Shown: positions 28,786-39,050, numbered from the stretch's first letter. The stretch: 64,000 nt of DNA from Salinarimonas soli (GCF_008386575.1 NZ_VUOA01000036.1:29341-93340); one strand, 5' to 3'. Notes: generated by a model not told the origin, from the sequence alone. Numbers and translations are program-made.

Positions 28786-30146
28786 TCCGGGCCCTCCTCC
28801 TGATCCTCGGGCTGGCGCTCGCGCCGTCTGCCGCCTTCGCGCAAACGATCATCCAGGGGGTGACCCCGCGGGGCATCGCCTATGCCCTGGCGCCGCGCCC
28901 GGCCAATCCGCTCGTCGTGCTGAGCTTTGCCTGGCGCGATGGGTTCGGCGAGGCGCGCGCCGGCCAGGAGGGGCTCTCCGGGCTCGCCGCCGCGTGGCAT
29001 GCGGCGGGGCCGAAGGGCATGAGCGCGGCGGAGTTCCGCGAGGATCTGCGCGACGACAGCATCGGCCTGTCCCTCGGAGGCGGCGGCGGGCGGACGGCCG
29101 GGAGCCTCTCCGCTCCGCCCGACCGCCTGGACAAGGCCGCCGACCGGCTGCGGGCGGTGCTCCTGGAGCCTGCCCTGGACGAGGCGGCTTTGAGCCGCCT
29201 CAAGCGTAGCCAGCGAGCCTCCATCGCCCAGGCGCGGCAGACGCCGGGCTCCTCCGCCCGCACCCTCGCGCTGATGCTCGTGGCAGGCGATACCCCGTTC
29301 GTCCTGGAGCACGTCGCGTCCGCCCGCTCGACGATCGACACGATCGGGCGCGCCGACGTCGAGGCGTGGCGCCGGGCGGTGCTCTCTCGCGACAACCTCG
29401 TGGTCGCGGCCGCGGGCCCGCTCGCCGAGCCCGATCTCGTGCGCCTCGTCGACCGCATCTTCGGAGAGCTGCCGGAGCGCTCGGCCGTGCCGGAGCGGCC
29501 GTCGACCGCCTTTCGCGGCGATGCCCGCACCGTCGTGATGGAGCGCCCCGTGGCGCAGACGCAGCTCGTGCTCGCGGGCGGGACGGGCTTGCGAACGCAC
29601 GACGCGGACGAGACGCTGCGCTCGAACCTCGCCAACCAGGCCTTCTCGAGCGGGCCGGCCTCGCGCCTGTTCCGCTCGGTACGTGAGGAGCTCGGCGCGA
29701 CCTATGGCAGCCAGTCGTCCTTCGTGACGCTCGGCGACGAGGCGGCCGTGTTCATGATCACCTCCGCCGTCGACCACGCCCTTGCGGGCCGCGCGCTCGC
29801 GGCGCTGCGCGAGCAATATGCGCGCTTCCACCGGGACGGCATCACCGAGGCGGAGCTCGCGCCCCTGCGCGCGCGCGCGGCGAACGGCGCGGAGGAGGGG
29901 CTCGTCCGCTCGGAGGTCGCGGGCGCGCTGCGCAACGCCATGACCCGGGGCCGCAACCCCGCCGAGGTCGCGGCCATGAGCCGGCGCATCGCGGCCGCCA
30001 CCGCGCCGGAGGTCAACGCCGTGATCCGCGAGCGCCTGCCCGCGCCGCCCCTCACCACGGTCATCGTGGCGCCCTCGGCCGAGGGCTTCTCCGCCGACTG
30101 CGTGGTGCGGCGCGACCAGGCGCTCGAGGCTTGCCTGGAGCCGTGA
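28782..30146 (+). CDS. M16 family protein lacking the zinc motif, secreted partner
   Basis: 454 residues with signal peptide (about 1-20, ALLLILGLALAPSAAFAQ). The position of HxxEH is occupied by LSGLAAAWHAAG, so no zinc site is seen. Core M16 features are kept (SRLFRSVREELGATYGSQSS with the conserved R-E-x-G-x-x-Y, C-terminal half). Bacterial M16B enzymes work as heterodimers of one active and one inactive subunit; the 4-bp overlap with the active gene supports that here. The substrate is unknown. Confidence 0.88.
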   Translation: MIRALLLILGLALAPSAAFAQTIIQGVTPRGIAYALAPRPANPLVVLSFAWRDGFGEARAGQEGLSGLAAAWHAAGPKGMSAAEFREDLRDDSIGLSLGGGGGRTAGSLSAPPDRLDKAADRLRAVLLEPALDEAALSRLKRSQRASIAQARQTPGSSARTLALMLVAGDTPFVLEHVASARSTIDTIGRADVEAWRRAVLSRDNLVVAAAGPLAEPDLVRLVDRIFGELPERSAVPERPSTAFRGDARTVVMERPVAQTQLVLAGGTGLRTHDADETLRSNLANQAFSSGPASRLFRSVREELGATYGSQSSFVTLGDEAAVFMITSAVDHALAGRALAALREQYARFHRDGITEAELAPLRARAANGAEEGLVRSEVAGALRNAMTRGRNPAEVAAMSRRIAAATAPEVNAVIRERLPAPPLTTVIVAPSAEGFSADCVVRRDQALEACLEP

Positions 30147-30153
30147 GGCCGGG

Positions 30154-30621
30154 TCAGCCCGCCGTCGCGTCGGGCGCGGCGGGCTTAGGGAGGCGCCGCG
30201 CGGACGCCCGCTTCATGAGCCAGTCGACGATGTTGCGGTCGACGGTCTCGCCGGTCTCGGCGTCGTGCAGGCGCACGATGCGGTCGGCCCGGAAGCCCCG
30301 GTACTCGCCCGTCGCCATGTCGAACCCGCCGAGCAGCACCTTGCCCGGCCCGATCTTCACCTCGCGCGAGATCAGCCGGCGCACGCTCCACTGGCCCGTG
30401 GCGTCGGTATAGGAGAGCTCGAACGCGCCCTCGAACGGCAGGACGCGCCAGGCGCCCTCGTCGCGCGGACCGTCGTCGTGATCGGGCCGCAGGAACGCCG
30501 CCGCGGGCGACAGCGCGATGCCTGCGAGCGCGACGGGCAAGGCCTCCCCGGGCCCGTGGCCGAGCGCCCACAGGCCCACGGCGCCGAGCGCCATGAGGCC
30601 CAGGCTGGTGATCGTGTTCAT
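30154..30621 (-). CDS. Membrane-anchored WYL-like domain protein
   Basis: 155 residues. Two short hydrophobic segments (about 5-22 and 29-47) are followed by a soluble domain whose pattern fits a WYL domain: FELSYTDATGQWSVRRLISREVKI, LLGGFDMATGEYRGFRADRIVRLHD and ETGETVDR. WYL domains are ligand-sensing modules usually fused to a helix-turn-helix, which is missing here. The start is placed at MNTIT (30621); an ATG at 30645 would add 8 residues. It converges on the M16 pair. Confidence 0.6.
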   Translation of the reverse strand: MNTITSLGLMALGAVGLWALGHGPGEALPVALAGIALSPAAAFLRPDHDDGPRDEGAWRVLPFEGAFELSYTDATGQWSVRRLISREVKIGPGKVLLGGFDMATGEYRGFRADRIVRLHDAETGETVDRNIVDWLMKRASARRLPKPAAPDATAG

Positions 30622-30731
30622 CGTGCGCAAACCCTTGTCGGACATAGGGGATATATGGGTGTTCCCCTTTTGTTTTCCAAGGGTTTCGGGGCTGTGCGGG
30701 AGCATATCGACTCGCGCTCCGGACGGTAGGC

Positions 30732-30784
30732 GGAGCGGCTTCGCCGCGGAATCCAGCCTCGCATGAACCTGCCGCGCAGCGGCG
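30732..30784. repeat. Short copy of the GAGCCGC inverted-repeat element
   Basis: 53 bp. CGGAGCGGCTTCGCCGCGGAA at the left and GAACCTGCCGCGCAGCGGCGC at the right match the two ends of the 17471-17670 element, with the middle missing. It sits in the 260-bp gap between the divergent WYL-like gene and aspS. Confidence 0.55.
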
Positions 30785-30881
30785 CCGTACCCTCACGCCG
30801 GCCTTCGCCCCGCCCGTCGCGCCTTGACTTCCCCCGCCGCCCATGAATGGTGCGCCCGACCTCCAGATCCAGGCACCGATC

Positions 30882-32654
30882 ATGCACCGTTACCGCACCC
30901 ACACCTGCGGCCAGCTCCGCCCCTCCGACATCGGGCAGACCGTCCGCCTCTCGGGCTGGTGCCACCGCATCCGCGATCACGGCGGCGTGCTGTTCATCGA
31001 TCTGCGCGACCATTACGGCATCACGCAATGCGTCGCCGACCCCGACAGCCCCGCCTTCAAGCTCGCCGAGACGGTGCGGGCCGAGTGGGTGGTGCGGATC
31101 GACGGCCGCGTGCGCCAGCGCCCCGCCGGCACGGAGAACGCGGACCTGTCCACGGGCGCGGTCGAGCTGTTCATCACCGACATGGAGGTGCTCGGGCCCG
31201 CGGCCGAGCTGCCGCTCCAGGTGGCGGGCGACCAGTCCTATCCGGAGGAGACGCGGCTCAAGTACCGCTTCCTGGACCTGCGCCGCGACAAGCTGCACGC
31301 CAACATCATCAAGCGCGGCCAGGTGGTCGATTCGCTGCGCCGGCGCATGAAGGACGGCGGCTTCTTCGAGTTCCAGACGCCGATCCTGACCGCGTCGTCG
31401 CCTGAGGGCGCCCGTGACTTCCTGGTGCCCTCGCGGCTGCACCCGGGCCGGTTCTACGCGCTGCCCCAGGCGCCGCAGCAATACAAGCAGCTCATCATGA
31501 TGGCGGGCTTCGACCGCTACTTCCAGATCGCGCCGTGCTTCCGCGACGAGGACCCGCGCGCCGACCGGCTGCCCGGCGAGTTCTACCAGCTCGACATCGA
31601 GATGAGCTTCGTCACGCAGGACGACGTGTTCGCCGCGATGGAGCCCGTGATCCGGGGCGTGTTCGAGGAGTTCGGCGGCAAGCCCGTGACGCCCTCGCCC
31701 TGGCCGCGCATTCCCTACGCCGAGTCCATGGCCAAGTACGGCTCCGACAAGCCGGACCTGCGCAACCCCATCCAGATGCAGGACGTCTCCGAGCATTTCC
31801 GCGGCGCGGGCTTCAAGGTGTTCGCCCGCATCCTCGAGGCGCCGAAGACCGCCATCTGGGCGATCCCCGCGCCGGGCGGCGGCTCCCGCGCCTTCTGCGA
31901 CCGGATGAACTCCTGGGCGCAAGGGGAGGGCCAGCCGGGACTGGGCTACATCATGTTCAAGGACGGCGGCGCCCAGGGGCCGATCGCCAACAATGTGGGG
32001 CCTGAGCGCGCCGAGGCCATCCGCGCGCAGCTCGGCCTCAAGGACGGCGACGCGGCCTTCTTCGTCGCGGGCGACCCCGAGAAGTTCGTGAAGTTCGCAG
32101 GCCTGGCCCGCACCAAGGTGGGCGAGGACCTGAACCTCGTCGACAAGGAGCGGTTCGAATTCGCCTGGATCGTCGACTTCCCGATGTTCGAGTGGTCGGA
32201 GGAGGAGAAGCGGGTCGACTTCTCGCACAACCCCTTCTCCATGCCCCAGGGCGGCCTGGAGGCGCTCCAGACGCAGGACCCGCTCACCATCAAGGCGTTC
32301 CAGTACGACATCGCCTGCAACGGCTTCGAGCTCGCCTCCGGCGGCATCCGCAACCACCGCCCCGACGCGATGGTGAAGGCCTTCGAGATCGCGGGCTACG
32401 GCGAGGAGGACGTGGTGGAGCGCTTCGGCGCCCTCTACCGCGCCTTCCAGTACGGCGCCCCGCCCCACGGCGGCATGGCGGCGGGCATCGACCGCATCGT
32501 CATGCTGCTGGTGGGCGCCCAGAACCTGCGCGAGGTCGCCCTCTTCCCCATGAACCAGGCCGCCGTCGACCTCCTCATGGGCGCCCCCTCGGACGTCACC
32601 CCGAAGCAGCTGCGCGAGCTGCACATCCGGCTGAACCCGCCGGAGAAGAAGTAG
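30882..32654 (+). CDS. aspS: Aspartyl-tRNA synthetase
   Basis: 590-residue class II synthetase of the bacterial type with the long GAD insertion. An OB-fold anticodon domain at the N terminus ([23 protein letters not shown]) precedes the class II core: motif 2 region [24 protein letters not shown], and motif 3 [15 protein letters not shown] near the C terminus. [10 protein letters not shown] is the usual alphaproteobacterial start (ATG 30882); an ATG at 30843 would add 13 residues. With GatCAB in the same window it can feed the indirect Asn-tRNA route if it is of the non-discriminating kind, which I cannot tell from sequence. Confidence 0.97.
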   Translation: MHRYRTHTCGQLRPSDIGQTVRLSGWCHRIRDHGGVLFIDLRDHYGITQCVADPDSPAFKLAETVRAEWVVRIDGRVRQRPAGTENADLSTGAVELFITDMEVLGPAAELPLQVAGDQSYPEETRLKYRFLDLRRDKLHANIIKRGQVVDSLRRRMKDGGFFEFQTPILTASSPEGARDFLVPSRLHPGRFYALPQAPQQYKQLIMMAGFDRYFQIAPCFRDEDPRADRLPGEFYQLDIEMSFVTQDDVFAAMEPVIRGVFEEFGGKPVTPSPWPRIPYAESMAKYGSDKPDLRNPIQMQDVSEHFRGAGFKVFARILEAPKTAIWAIPAPGGGSRAFCDRMNSWAQGEGQPGLGYIMFKDGGAQGPIANNVGPERAEAIRAQLGLKDGDAAFFVAGDPEKFVKFAGLARTKVGEDLNLVDKERFEFAWIVDFPMFEWSEEEKRVDFSHNPFSMPQGGLEALQTQDPLTIKAFQYDIACNGFELASGGIRNHRPDAMVKAFEIAGYGEEDVVERFGALYRAFQYGAPPHGGMAAGIDRIVMLLVGAQNLREVALFPMNQAAVDLLMGAPSDVTPKQLRELHIRLNPPEKK

Positions 32655-33285
32655 GCGGGGAGGGGCCGGGCTCCTCTCCCCTCAGGCTGAGGAGGGCTGC
32701 GGCGCAGGCCGTCTCGAAGCCGCAGCAGGCTGCCGTAGCCGGTCTTAGACTCCTGGAGCGGCTTTCGAGACTCCCCTGATGAAGTCCGAGGTGACTCCCC
32801 TCTCCCACGGGGAGAGGGACCGGGGGTGAGGGGGTACCACGCCGATCCAGTGATTCCCGACAGCGCCGCCGCACCTCTCTCCCCTCAGGGGAGAGTGTCG
32901 GCTGCAAGCCGACGAGCGGGGTACCGCGCGACAGCACGGGCGGCTCGACGCCGATCCCCATCGAAAGGGCGGGACCGTTGACTCGCCCGGCCGCGGAAAC
33001 GGCTTCATGGCTGGAGGCAGCCGCTGGCGCGGCTTACCCCACCCCTGCCCCTCCCCTTAGGGGAGGGAGGGCGCCTGCCACAGCTCTCCAGAGATCCCTT
33101 GAGCGCCCTTCGAGGCCCGCTGACACGGGCGCCTCGAGACGAGGTGGGAGGGTTGGAACCCGGGCGAGCCGGCCGCTCTGCCGTTCGCCCGGGGCGTCGC
33201 GGGAAGCCGGGCCTCGAACTTGCCCACGAAACGAATTGGGCCGCCCCGAGGGGCGGCCCATTTGCTTTTCACCGCGACCGGGCGC
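32655..33285. other. 631-bp gene-free stretch made of degenerate palindromic repeats
   Basis: No ORF with coding character. It is a mosaic of fragments like the ends of the palindromic elements: CTCCCCTCTCCCACGGGGAGAGG followed by CGGGGGTGAGGG (32795-32832), CTCTCCCCTCAGGGGAGAG (near 32876-32894), a TCGGCT-GCA-AGCCGA hairpin (32898-32912) and CCCCTCCCCTTAGGGGAGGG (near 33048-33067). It also holds the hairpin annotated at 33238-33259. It separates the convergent aspS and nrdJ genes. Confidence 0.6.
33238..33259. terminator. Strong hairpin after nrdJ
   Basis: Perfect inverted repeat GGGCCGCCCC-GA-GGGGCGGCCC, 26 bp after the nrdJ stop. On the plus strand it is followed by ATTTGCTTTT; on the minus strand by AATTCGTTT, so the T-tract is short for nrdJ. 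Likely a bidirectional terminator between convergent genes. Confidence 0.6.
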
Positions 33286-36200
33286 TCACGAGCACCCCGT
33301 CGTCGACCCGCAGGTGTCGCACTTCAGGCAGGTCCCGTTGCGCACCAGGGTGAAGTTGGCGCATTCCGGGCAGGCTTCGCCGACATAGCCCTTCATGCGG
33401 GCTTCGGCGCGCTTGTCGGCGGCCGATGCGGCGCCGGGGGCGCGCTCGGCGGAGTAGCGGGCGGCGGGGGCTTCGGGCGTGGTGAAGCCGAGGTGGGAGA
33501 GGTCGACGTCGTCGCTCTCGTCCTCGTCCTCGAAGGTCACGGGCTCGCCCTTCAACGCCGTCGTGCCGTCGGTGAGGAGCGCCGTGGCGCGGGGGCGCCC
33601 GTCCGTGCCGCTGCGCCCGCCCTGGACCAGCATCAGCTTGTCCGACTGGCCGCGCACGAAGCCCTTCGACACCACGCGGGTGGCGGTGGTCGGGGCGCCG
33701 TCCGCGAGACGGGACTGCGCCTCGCCCTTGCCGAGCACGTCGTGGCCGATGTCGGAGGGGTCGACGTGGGCCAGGTCGTAGCGCGAGAGATACGAGATCG
33801 CGAGCTCGCGGAAGATATAGTCGAGGATCGAGGTCGCGTTCTTGATCGACTCGTTGCCCTGGACGAAGCCCGCCGGCTCGAAGCGCGTGAAGGTGAAGGC
33901 CTCCACGTACTCCTCGAGCGGCACGCCGTACTGGAGGCCGAGCGACACGGCGATGGCGAAGTTGTTCATCATCGCCCGGAAGGCCGCGCCCTCCTTGTGC
34001 ATGTCGATGAAGATCTCGCCCAGGCGCCCGTCGTCGTACTCGCCGGTGCGGACATAGACCTTGTGGCCGCCGACCATCGCCTTCTGGGTGTAGCCCTTGC
34101 GGCGGTCGGGCATCTTCTCCCGCTCGCGCATGCGCTCGACCCGCTCGACGACGCGCTCGACGATCTTCTCGGCGACATTGGCCGCCCGCGCCGGCATGGG
34201 CTGGGCGAGCAGGGCGTCGACCGCGTCCGCCTCGTCCTCCCCCTCGTCCGCGATGAGGGCGGAGTTGAGGGGCTGCGACAGCTTGGAGCCGTCGCGGTAG
34301 AGGGCGTTGGCCTTCAGCGCCAGGCGCCAGGACAGCATGTAGGCGTTCTTGCAGTCCTCGACGGTGGCGTCGTTCGGCATGTTGATGGTCTTGGAGATCG
34401 CCCCCGAGATGAAGGGCTGCGCCGCCGCCATCATGCGGATGTGGCTTTCCACCGAGAGGTAGCGCTTGCCGATGCGGCCGCACGGGTTGGCGCAGTCGAA
34501 GACCGGGTAGTGCTCCACCTTGAGGTGGGGCGCGCCCTCCAGGGTCATGGCGCCGCAGACGTGGATGTTGGCGGCCTCGATGTCGGCGCGCTTGAAGCCG
34601 AGGTGGACGAGGAGGTCGAACGAGGGGTCGTTCAGCTTCTCCGCCGGGACGCCGAGGGTGCCCGTCAGGAAGTCCTCGCCGAGCGTCCACTTGTTGAAGA
34701 CGAACTTGATGTCGAACGCGCTCTTCAGCCCGCCCTCGATCGCCTCGATCTTCTCGTCGGTGAAGCCCTTTGACCGCAGCGAGCCTGGGTTGATGGCGGG
34801 CGCCTGCTTCATCGAGCCGTGGCCCACCGCGTAGGCCTCGATCTCCGCGATCTCGGATTCGCGGTAGCCAAGCGTCCGCAGGGCGTCCGGCACCGCCTGG
34901 TTGATGATCTTGAAGTAGCCGCCGCCGGCGAGCTTCTTGAACTTGACCAGCGCGAAGTCGGGCTCGATGCCGGTGGTGTCGCAGTCCATGACGAGGCCGA
35001 TCGTGCCGGTCGGCGCGATGACCGTGGCCTGCGCGTTGCGGTAGCCGTTCTCCTGGCCGAGCTCCAGGGCCCGGTCCCACGCCGCCCGGGCGTGCTCGAC
35101 GAGGCGGGGGTCGGGGCAGGAGGCATGGTCGAGCGGCACGGGGTTGGTGTTGAGGCCCTCATAGCCGTGGCTCTCGCCGTGAGCGGCGCGGCGATGGTTG
35201 CGGATCACCCGAAGCATCGACTTGGCGTTCTTGCGGTAGCCCTGGAAGGGCCCGAGCTCGCCCGCCATCTCGGCCGAAGTGGCATAGGCCACGCCCGTCA
35301 TGATCGCGGTGAGCGCGCCGCAGAGCGAGCGACCGGCGTCGGAGTCGTAGGGCAGGCCCATGGTCATGAGCAGGCCGCCGATATTGGCGTAGCCCAGACC
35401 CAGGGTGCGGTACTCGTAGGAGAGCTCGGCGATCTCGCGGCTCGGGAACTGCGCCATGAGCACCGAGATCTCGAGCACCACGGTCCAGAGCCGGCAGGCA
35501 TGCTCGTACGAGTCGACGTCGAAGGCCTTCGCCTCGCGGTCGAAGAAGGCGAGCAGGTTAGCCGAGGCCAGGTTGCACGCCGTGTCGTCGAGGAACATGT
35601 ATTCCGAGCACGGGTTGGACGCCCGGATCCGCCCGCCCGCCGGGCAGGTGTGCCAGTCGTTCATCGTGGTGTTGAAGTGCAGGCCGGGATCGGCCGACGC
35701 CCAGGCGGCGTAGCCGATCTTCTCCCACAGGTCCGCGGCCTTCACGGTCTTGGCGAGCTTGCCGTCCGTGCGGCGGATGAGGTTCCAGTCCGCGTCCGCC
35801 TCGACGGCGCGCAGGTAGTCATCCGTGAGGGAGACCGAGTTGTTGGAGTTCTGGCCCGAGACGGTGAGGTAGGCCTCCGAGTCCCAGTCCGTGTCGAAGA
35901 TCGGAAACTCGATCTTCGTGTAGCCCTGGCGGGCGAACTGGATGACGCGCTTGATGTAGTTGTCCGGCACCGAGGCGCGGCGGGCGAGTTTGATCTCCTT
36001 CTTGAGCACCGGGTTCTGCTCCGGATCGAAGCAGGCCTCGCCCTCGCCCTCGCAGTTCACGCAGGCCTTCATCACGGCCTGCATGTGCTTGTGAACGGTC
36101 TTGGAGCCCGCGACCAGCGCCGCGACCTTCTGCTCCTCGCGCACCTTCCAGTCGATATAGGTCTCGATGTCCGGGTGATCGACGTCGACCACCACCATCT

Positions 36201-37035
36201 TGGCCGCGCGGCGCGTGGTGCCGCCCGACTTGATCGCGCCCGCCGCCCGGTCGCCGATCTTGAGGAAGGACATCAGGCCCGACGAGCGCCCGCCGCCCGA
36301 GAGCCGCTCGCCCTCGCCGCGCAGCATGGAGAAGTTCGAGCCCGTGCCCGAGCCGTACTTGAACAGGCGCGCCTCACGCACCCACAGGTCCATGATGCCG
36401 CCCTCGTTGACGAGGTCGTCCTGGACGCCCTGGATGAAGCAGGCATGCGGCTGCGGGTGCTCGTAGCTCGACTTCGACTTCACGAGCTTGCCGGTCTTGT
36501 AGTCCACGTAGAAGTGGCCCTGGCTCGGCCCGTCGATGCCGTAGGCCCAGTGCAGGCCGGTGTTGAACCATTGCGGCGAGTTGGGCGCCACCATCTGGCG
36601 GGCCAGCATGAAGCGCAGCTCGTCGAAGAAGGCCTGCGCGTCCTCCTCGGAGCTGAAGTAGCCGCCCTTCCAGCCCCAATAGGTCCAGCAGCCCGCGAGG
36701 CGGTCGAACACCTGCTTGGCGGAGATCTCGGAGCCGGTGCGCTCGGATTCGGGCAGGCTGCTCAGGGCCGCCTCGTCGGGGACGGAGCGCCAGAGGAAGG
36801 AGGGGACGTCGTTCTCCTCGACGCGCTTCAGGCGCTGCGGCACGCCGGCCTTGCGGAAGTATTTCTGCGCCAGCACGTCGCTCGCGACCTGGCTCCACGC
36901 CTCGGGGACCTCGATGCCCTCCAGGCGGAAGACGATGGAGCCATCCGGGTTGCGGATCTCGCTCGTCGCCGTCCGGAACGGGATCGTCGAATAGGGCGAC
37001 TGCCCCGTGGTGGTGTAACGCCGTTCGATCCGCAT
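33286..37035 (-). CDS. nrdJ: Adenosylcobalamin-dependent (class II) ribonucleotide reductase
   Basis: 1249 residues. It reduces ribonucleotides to deoxyribonucleotides with adenosylcobalamin as radical source, independent of oxygen. Visible features are [10 protein letters not shown] and the first active-site Cys region near [11 protein letters not shown], an insertion with [13 protein letters not shown], the radical-loop [18 protein letters not shown], the substrate-binding [18 protein letters not shown], and a C-terminal zinc-ribbon-like tail with four CxxC-type pairs ending CGSTTGCS. The ATG at 37035 gives the usual MRIERRYTT start. It lies alone with a long leader. Confidence 0.97.
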   Translation of the reverse strand: MRIERRYTTTGQSPYSTIPFRTATSEIRNPDGSIVFRLEGIEVPEAWSQVASDVLAQKYFRKAGVPQRLKRVEENDVPSFLWRSVPDEAALSSLPESERTGSEISAKQVFDRLAGCWTYWGWKGGYFSSEEDAQAFFDELRFMLARQMVAPNSPQWFNTGLHWAYGIDGPSQGHFYVDYKTGKLVKSKSSYEHPQPHACFIQGVQDDLVNEGGIMDLWVREARLFKYGSGTGSNFSMLRGEGERLSGGGRSSGLMSFLKIGDRAAGAIKSGGTTRRAAKMVVVDVDHPDIETYIDWKVREEQKVAALVAGSKTVHKHMQAVMKACVNCEGEGEACFDPEQNPVLKKEIKLARRASVPDNYIKRVIQFARQGYTKIEFPIFDTDWDSEAYLTVSGQNSNNSVSLTDDYLRAVEADADWNLIRRTDGKLAKTVKAADLWEKIGYAAWASADPGLHFNTTMNDWHTCPAGGRIRASNPCSEYMFLDDTACNLASANLLAFFDREAKAFDVDSYEHACRLWTVVLEISVLMAQFPSREIAELSYEYRTLGLGYANIGGLLMTMGLPYDSDAGRSLCGALTAIMTGVAYATSAEMAGELGPFQGYRKNAKSMLRVIRNHRRAAHGESHGYEGLNTNPVPLDHASCPDPRLVEHARAAWDRALELGQENGYRNAQATVIAPTGTIGLVMDCDTTGIEPDFALVKFKKLAGGGYFKIINQAVPDALRTLGYRESEIAEIEAYAVGHGSMKQAPAINPGSLRSKGFTDEKIEAIEGGLKSAFDIKFVFNKWTLGEDFLTGTLGVPAEKLNDPSFDLLVHLGFKRADIEAANIHVCGAMTLEGAPHLKVEHYPVFDCANPCGRIGKRYLSVESHIRMMAAAQPFISGAISKTINMPNDATVEDCKNAYMLSWRLALKANALYRDGSKLSQPLNSALIADEGEDEADAVDALLAQPMPARAANVAEKIVERVVERVERMREREKMPDRRKGYTQKAMVGGHKVYVRTGEYDDGRLGEIFIDMHKEGAAFRAMMNNFAIAVSLGLQYGVPLEEYVEAFTFTRFEPAGFVQGNESIKNATSILDYIFRELAISYLSRYDLAHVDPSDIGHDVLGKGEAQSRLADGAPTTATRVVSKGFVRGQSDKLMLVQGGRSGTDGRPRATALLTDGTTALKGEPVTFEDEDESDDVDLSHLGFTTPEAPAARYSAERAPGAASAADKRAEARMKGYVGEACPECANFTLVRNGTCLKCDTCGSTTGCS

Positions 37036-37300
37036 CGCTCAAAACCCTTGCACGGGGACGACTATCCCCTGGCCGCGACGGTGCGCGGCCCCTACAGCCC
37101 CTGACTTGCTTCCAACGCCCCGGCGCGCCTGTGGACGGCGCTTCAATCGTTGATGCCGGGCCGGACGCCCCTCGAAGACCCGGGCGCGCCATCGCCTCCA
37201 TCCGGCACCGATGGGGTGGCGGAGGAGCATGGCGCGGACCCGTTCTGGGAGGTTGGGCCGGCGCCTCCGCCGGCCGCCGCATCCGTCGCGGCACCCGGGA

Positions 37301-37330
37301 AAGCTAGTCGCGTCGAAAGCCTCACGTCAA
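37301..37330 (-). promoter_or_regulatory. Candidate sigma-70 promoter of nrdJ
   Basis: Read on the minus strand: TTGACG (37330-37325), 18-bp spacer, TAGCTT (37306-37301). It would give a leader of about 260 nt for nrdJ. Confidence 0.5.
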
Positions 37331-37386
37331 GAACTAGTGTCCGCTCAGGTGGGTTCCCCCTACATGTTGTGTGTGAGTGTGGAAAC

Positions 37387-37395
37387 TGTGGATAT
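37387..37395. promoter_or_regulatory. DnaA-box-like site upstream of nrdJ
   Basis: TGTGGATAT, the reverse complement of ATATCCACA, matches the DnaA box TTATCCACA at 8 of 9 positions and lies about 57 bp upstream of the nrdJ -35 candidate. DnaA controls nrd genes in E. coli; here it is a guess from one imperfect site. Confidence 0.3.
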
Positions 37396-37709
37396 CTCCC
37401 TAACTTGGCCTTAAGTGCCTCAGGAGTCGCGCGGAATCGGCGCGAGAAAAATCGGCCCGGCTGACCTCACCCCGCGGAACCCTCCACGGTGAAGCTTGTC
37501 CGGTGCGGCAACGCTGCCACATGCGGCGCATCGGCACGCGGCGCGACCCGTCGCCTCAAGTGGCTGCGGACGCGAAACAATCCGGCCGGGATCGGGGTTG
37601 AGTCGGGTTCGCGTTGCGCGAGGCGGGCATCGGGCATCCGCGCCCTCTGGACTTGCCACCCCTCCCTCGCCATAGTCCGCCGCAATCGACAGACCCTGGA
37701 CCGGAGCCC

Positions 37710-38126
37710 ATGTCCCTCAAGGATTTCGCCCTTCACATGCTGACCTGGTGGAACGGTCAGACCCCCGGCACGCGCTTCCATACCTGGCGCTACGGGGAGT
37801 TCGTGGGCACCGACCAGTTCGGGAACAAGTATTACCGCAGCAAGGGCGGCAAGCCGGATCCGGCGCTGGGCTTCGATCGGCGCTGGGTGATCTATGCGGG
37901 CGAGACGGAGGCTTCCGTGGTCCCGCCGGGCTGGCGCGGGTGGCTTGCCCACACCACGGACCTCACCCCCGACCAGGAAGATTTCCAGCCCAAGGAGTGG
38001 ATGAAGGAGCACGTGGCGAACCAGACCGGCACCCCCGCCGCCTACCGCCCCCGCGGCTCCACCCTCTCCACCGGCGAGCGCCCCGCCGCCACGGGCGACT
38101 ATGTGGCCTGGACGCCCGGAGAGTAG
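37710..38126 (+). CDS. NDUFA12 (B17.2) homologue, accessory subunit of respiratory complex I
   Basis: 138 residues. It has the NDUFA12 core: LLTWWN-type start (MLTWWNGQTPGTRFHTWRYGEFVGTDQFGNKYY), then FDRRWVIYAGETEASVVPPGWRGWLAHTTD and a C-terminal YRPRGSTLSTGERPAATGDY. Alphaproteobacteria share this supernumerary subunit with mitochondria; it sits on the peripheral arm of NADH:ubiquinone oxidoreductase. It is followed by a repeat element, then DUF2155 and aat, a common Hyphomicrobiales order. Confidence 0.93.
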   Translation: MSLKDFALHMLTWWNGQTPGTRFHTWRYGEFVGTDQFGNKYYRSKGGKPDPALGFDRRWVIYAGETEASVVPPGWRGWLAHTTDLTPDQEDFQPKEWMKEHVANQTGTPAAYRPRGSTLSTGERPAATGDYVAWTPGE

Positions 38127-38132
38127 GCGGGT

Positions 38133-38361
38133 CTCCCCTCTCCCGAAAGGGAGAGGGGCCGGGGGTGAGGGATCACATTGGGAGCTTCGCACGACGGACC
38201 CGTTCCTCCACCGTCATTCCCGGGCTTGCCCCGGGGACCCAGGCCCACGCGTCGAGGGAACGGCTAGATCAAGCCCGGCCATGACAAGCGGAGTGTTGGT
38301 GCGCACTGGTGCAAGCGTGCCACCCTCACCCCCGGCCCCTCTCCCATCCGGGAGAGGGGAG
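38133..38361. repeat. Palindrome-ended intergenic element, copy 2
   Basis: 229 bp, in the opposite orientation to copy 1 (15024-15266). Ends CTCCCCTCTCCCGAAAGGGAGAGG and the inverted CCTCTCCCATCCGGGAGAGG; inside are CCCGGGCTTGCCCCGGG and ATCAAGCCCGGCCATGAC segments. Its right edge, GGAGAGGGGAGA, runs directly into an ATG at 38363 in frame with the DUF2155 gene. Confidence 0.8.
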
Positions 38362-38425
38362 AATGGCGCCCCTTTACCGCCATCTTCCCCGTGATAACGT
38401 CCGCGCCAAATCAAGCGGGGCTCCG

Positions 38426-39046
38426 GTGCGGTCGAATCCTTTTCTCCTGAAAGCGCTTCTCGGCGCGACGGCGATGCTCGCGCTCGCCGGGCCGGTGCAG
38501 GCCGACAAGATCAAGAACCCGACGGCGGTGTTCTCCGGGCTCGACAAGATCACGGGCCGGATCATCTCGTTCGAGGCATCCGTCGACGAGACGGTGCAGT
38601 TCGGCGCCCTGCAGCTCACCCCGCGCGTCTGCTTCAGCCGCCCGCCGACCGAGAGCCCCAACACCACGACCTTCGTCGAGGTGGACGAGGTGACGCTCGA
38701 GGGCAAGTACCGCCGCATCTTCACGGGGTGGATGTTCGCCTCGAGCCCCGGCCTCCACGGCATCGAGCACGCCGTCTACGACATCTGGCTCGTCGAGTGC
38801 AAAGGCGGGAGCGAGATCATCGCCGAGCCGCGCGCCGAGGAGGCGCCGAGCGTGGCCGAGACCCCGGCGCGCCCCGAGCGCGGTCCGCGGGGGATCGATT
38901 CGACGGTGCTGGCGGGCGAGCAGCGCCTCGACGTGGCGCCCCCGCGCGGGCGCGAGACCCGCCCGGTCCAGCAGCCGCGCCAGCGCTTCTTCCCGACCAA
39001 CCCAACGGGCAATACCTGGGACCCGGCGGGTAACAGCAACCGCTGA
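38426..39046 (+). CDS. DUF2155 family secreted protein
   Basis: 206 residues from GTG. A signal peptide (about 1-26, LLKALLGATAMLALAGPVQA) leads to the DUF2155 domain: FSGLDKITGRIISFEASVDETVQFGALQLTPRVCFSRPPTE, then FTGWMFASSPGLHGIEHAVYDIWLVECK with a conserved Cys pair. The C-terminal third is a Pro/Glu/Arg-rich, probably disordered tail. An in-frame ATG at 38363 next to a repeat-borne GGAGAGGGGA would give 227 residues with a less usual signal peptide. The function is unknown; the family is alphaproteobacterial. Confidence 0.85.
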   Translation: MRSNPFLLKALLGATAMLALAGPVQADKIKNPTAVFSGLDKITGRIISFEASVDETVQFGALQLTPRVCFSRPPTESPNTTTFVEVDEVTLEGKYRRIFTGWMFASSPGLHGIEHAVYDIWLVECKGGSEIIAEPRAEEAPSVAETPARPERGPRGIDSTVLAGEQRLDVAPPRGRETRPVQQPRQRFFPTNPTGNTWDPAGNSNR

Positions 39047-39050
39047 GCGT

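Larger units (their letters stand above)
37036..37709. other. 674-bp intergenic region between divergent nrdJ and the NDUFA12 gene
   Basis: No convincing ORF. The part next to nrdJ (to about 37300) would be its 5' leader and is GC-rich. The middle (about 37325-37400) is AT-richer and holds the promoter candidate and a DnaA-box-like site. From 37400 to 37709 only the presumed NDUFA12 promoter region remains, with no clear box. I looked for cobalamin riboswitch motifs and did not find them. Confidence 0.5.

Noticed and set aside
32655-33285. CRISPR array or tandem repeat between aspS and nrdJ
   Set aside because: The repeats are palindromes of unequal spacing and sequence, not regularly spaced direct repeats; no cas genes.
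37036-37300. Cobalamin riboswitch in the nrdJ leader
   Set aside because: I looked on the minus strand for the B12-box and the GCCACTG / CCGGCGCTGCCC-type core segments and saw none; only generic GC-rich hairpins are present.
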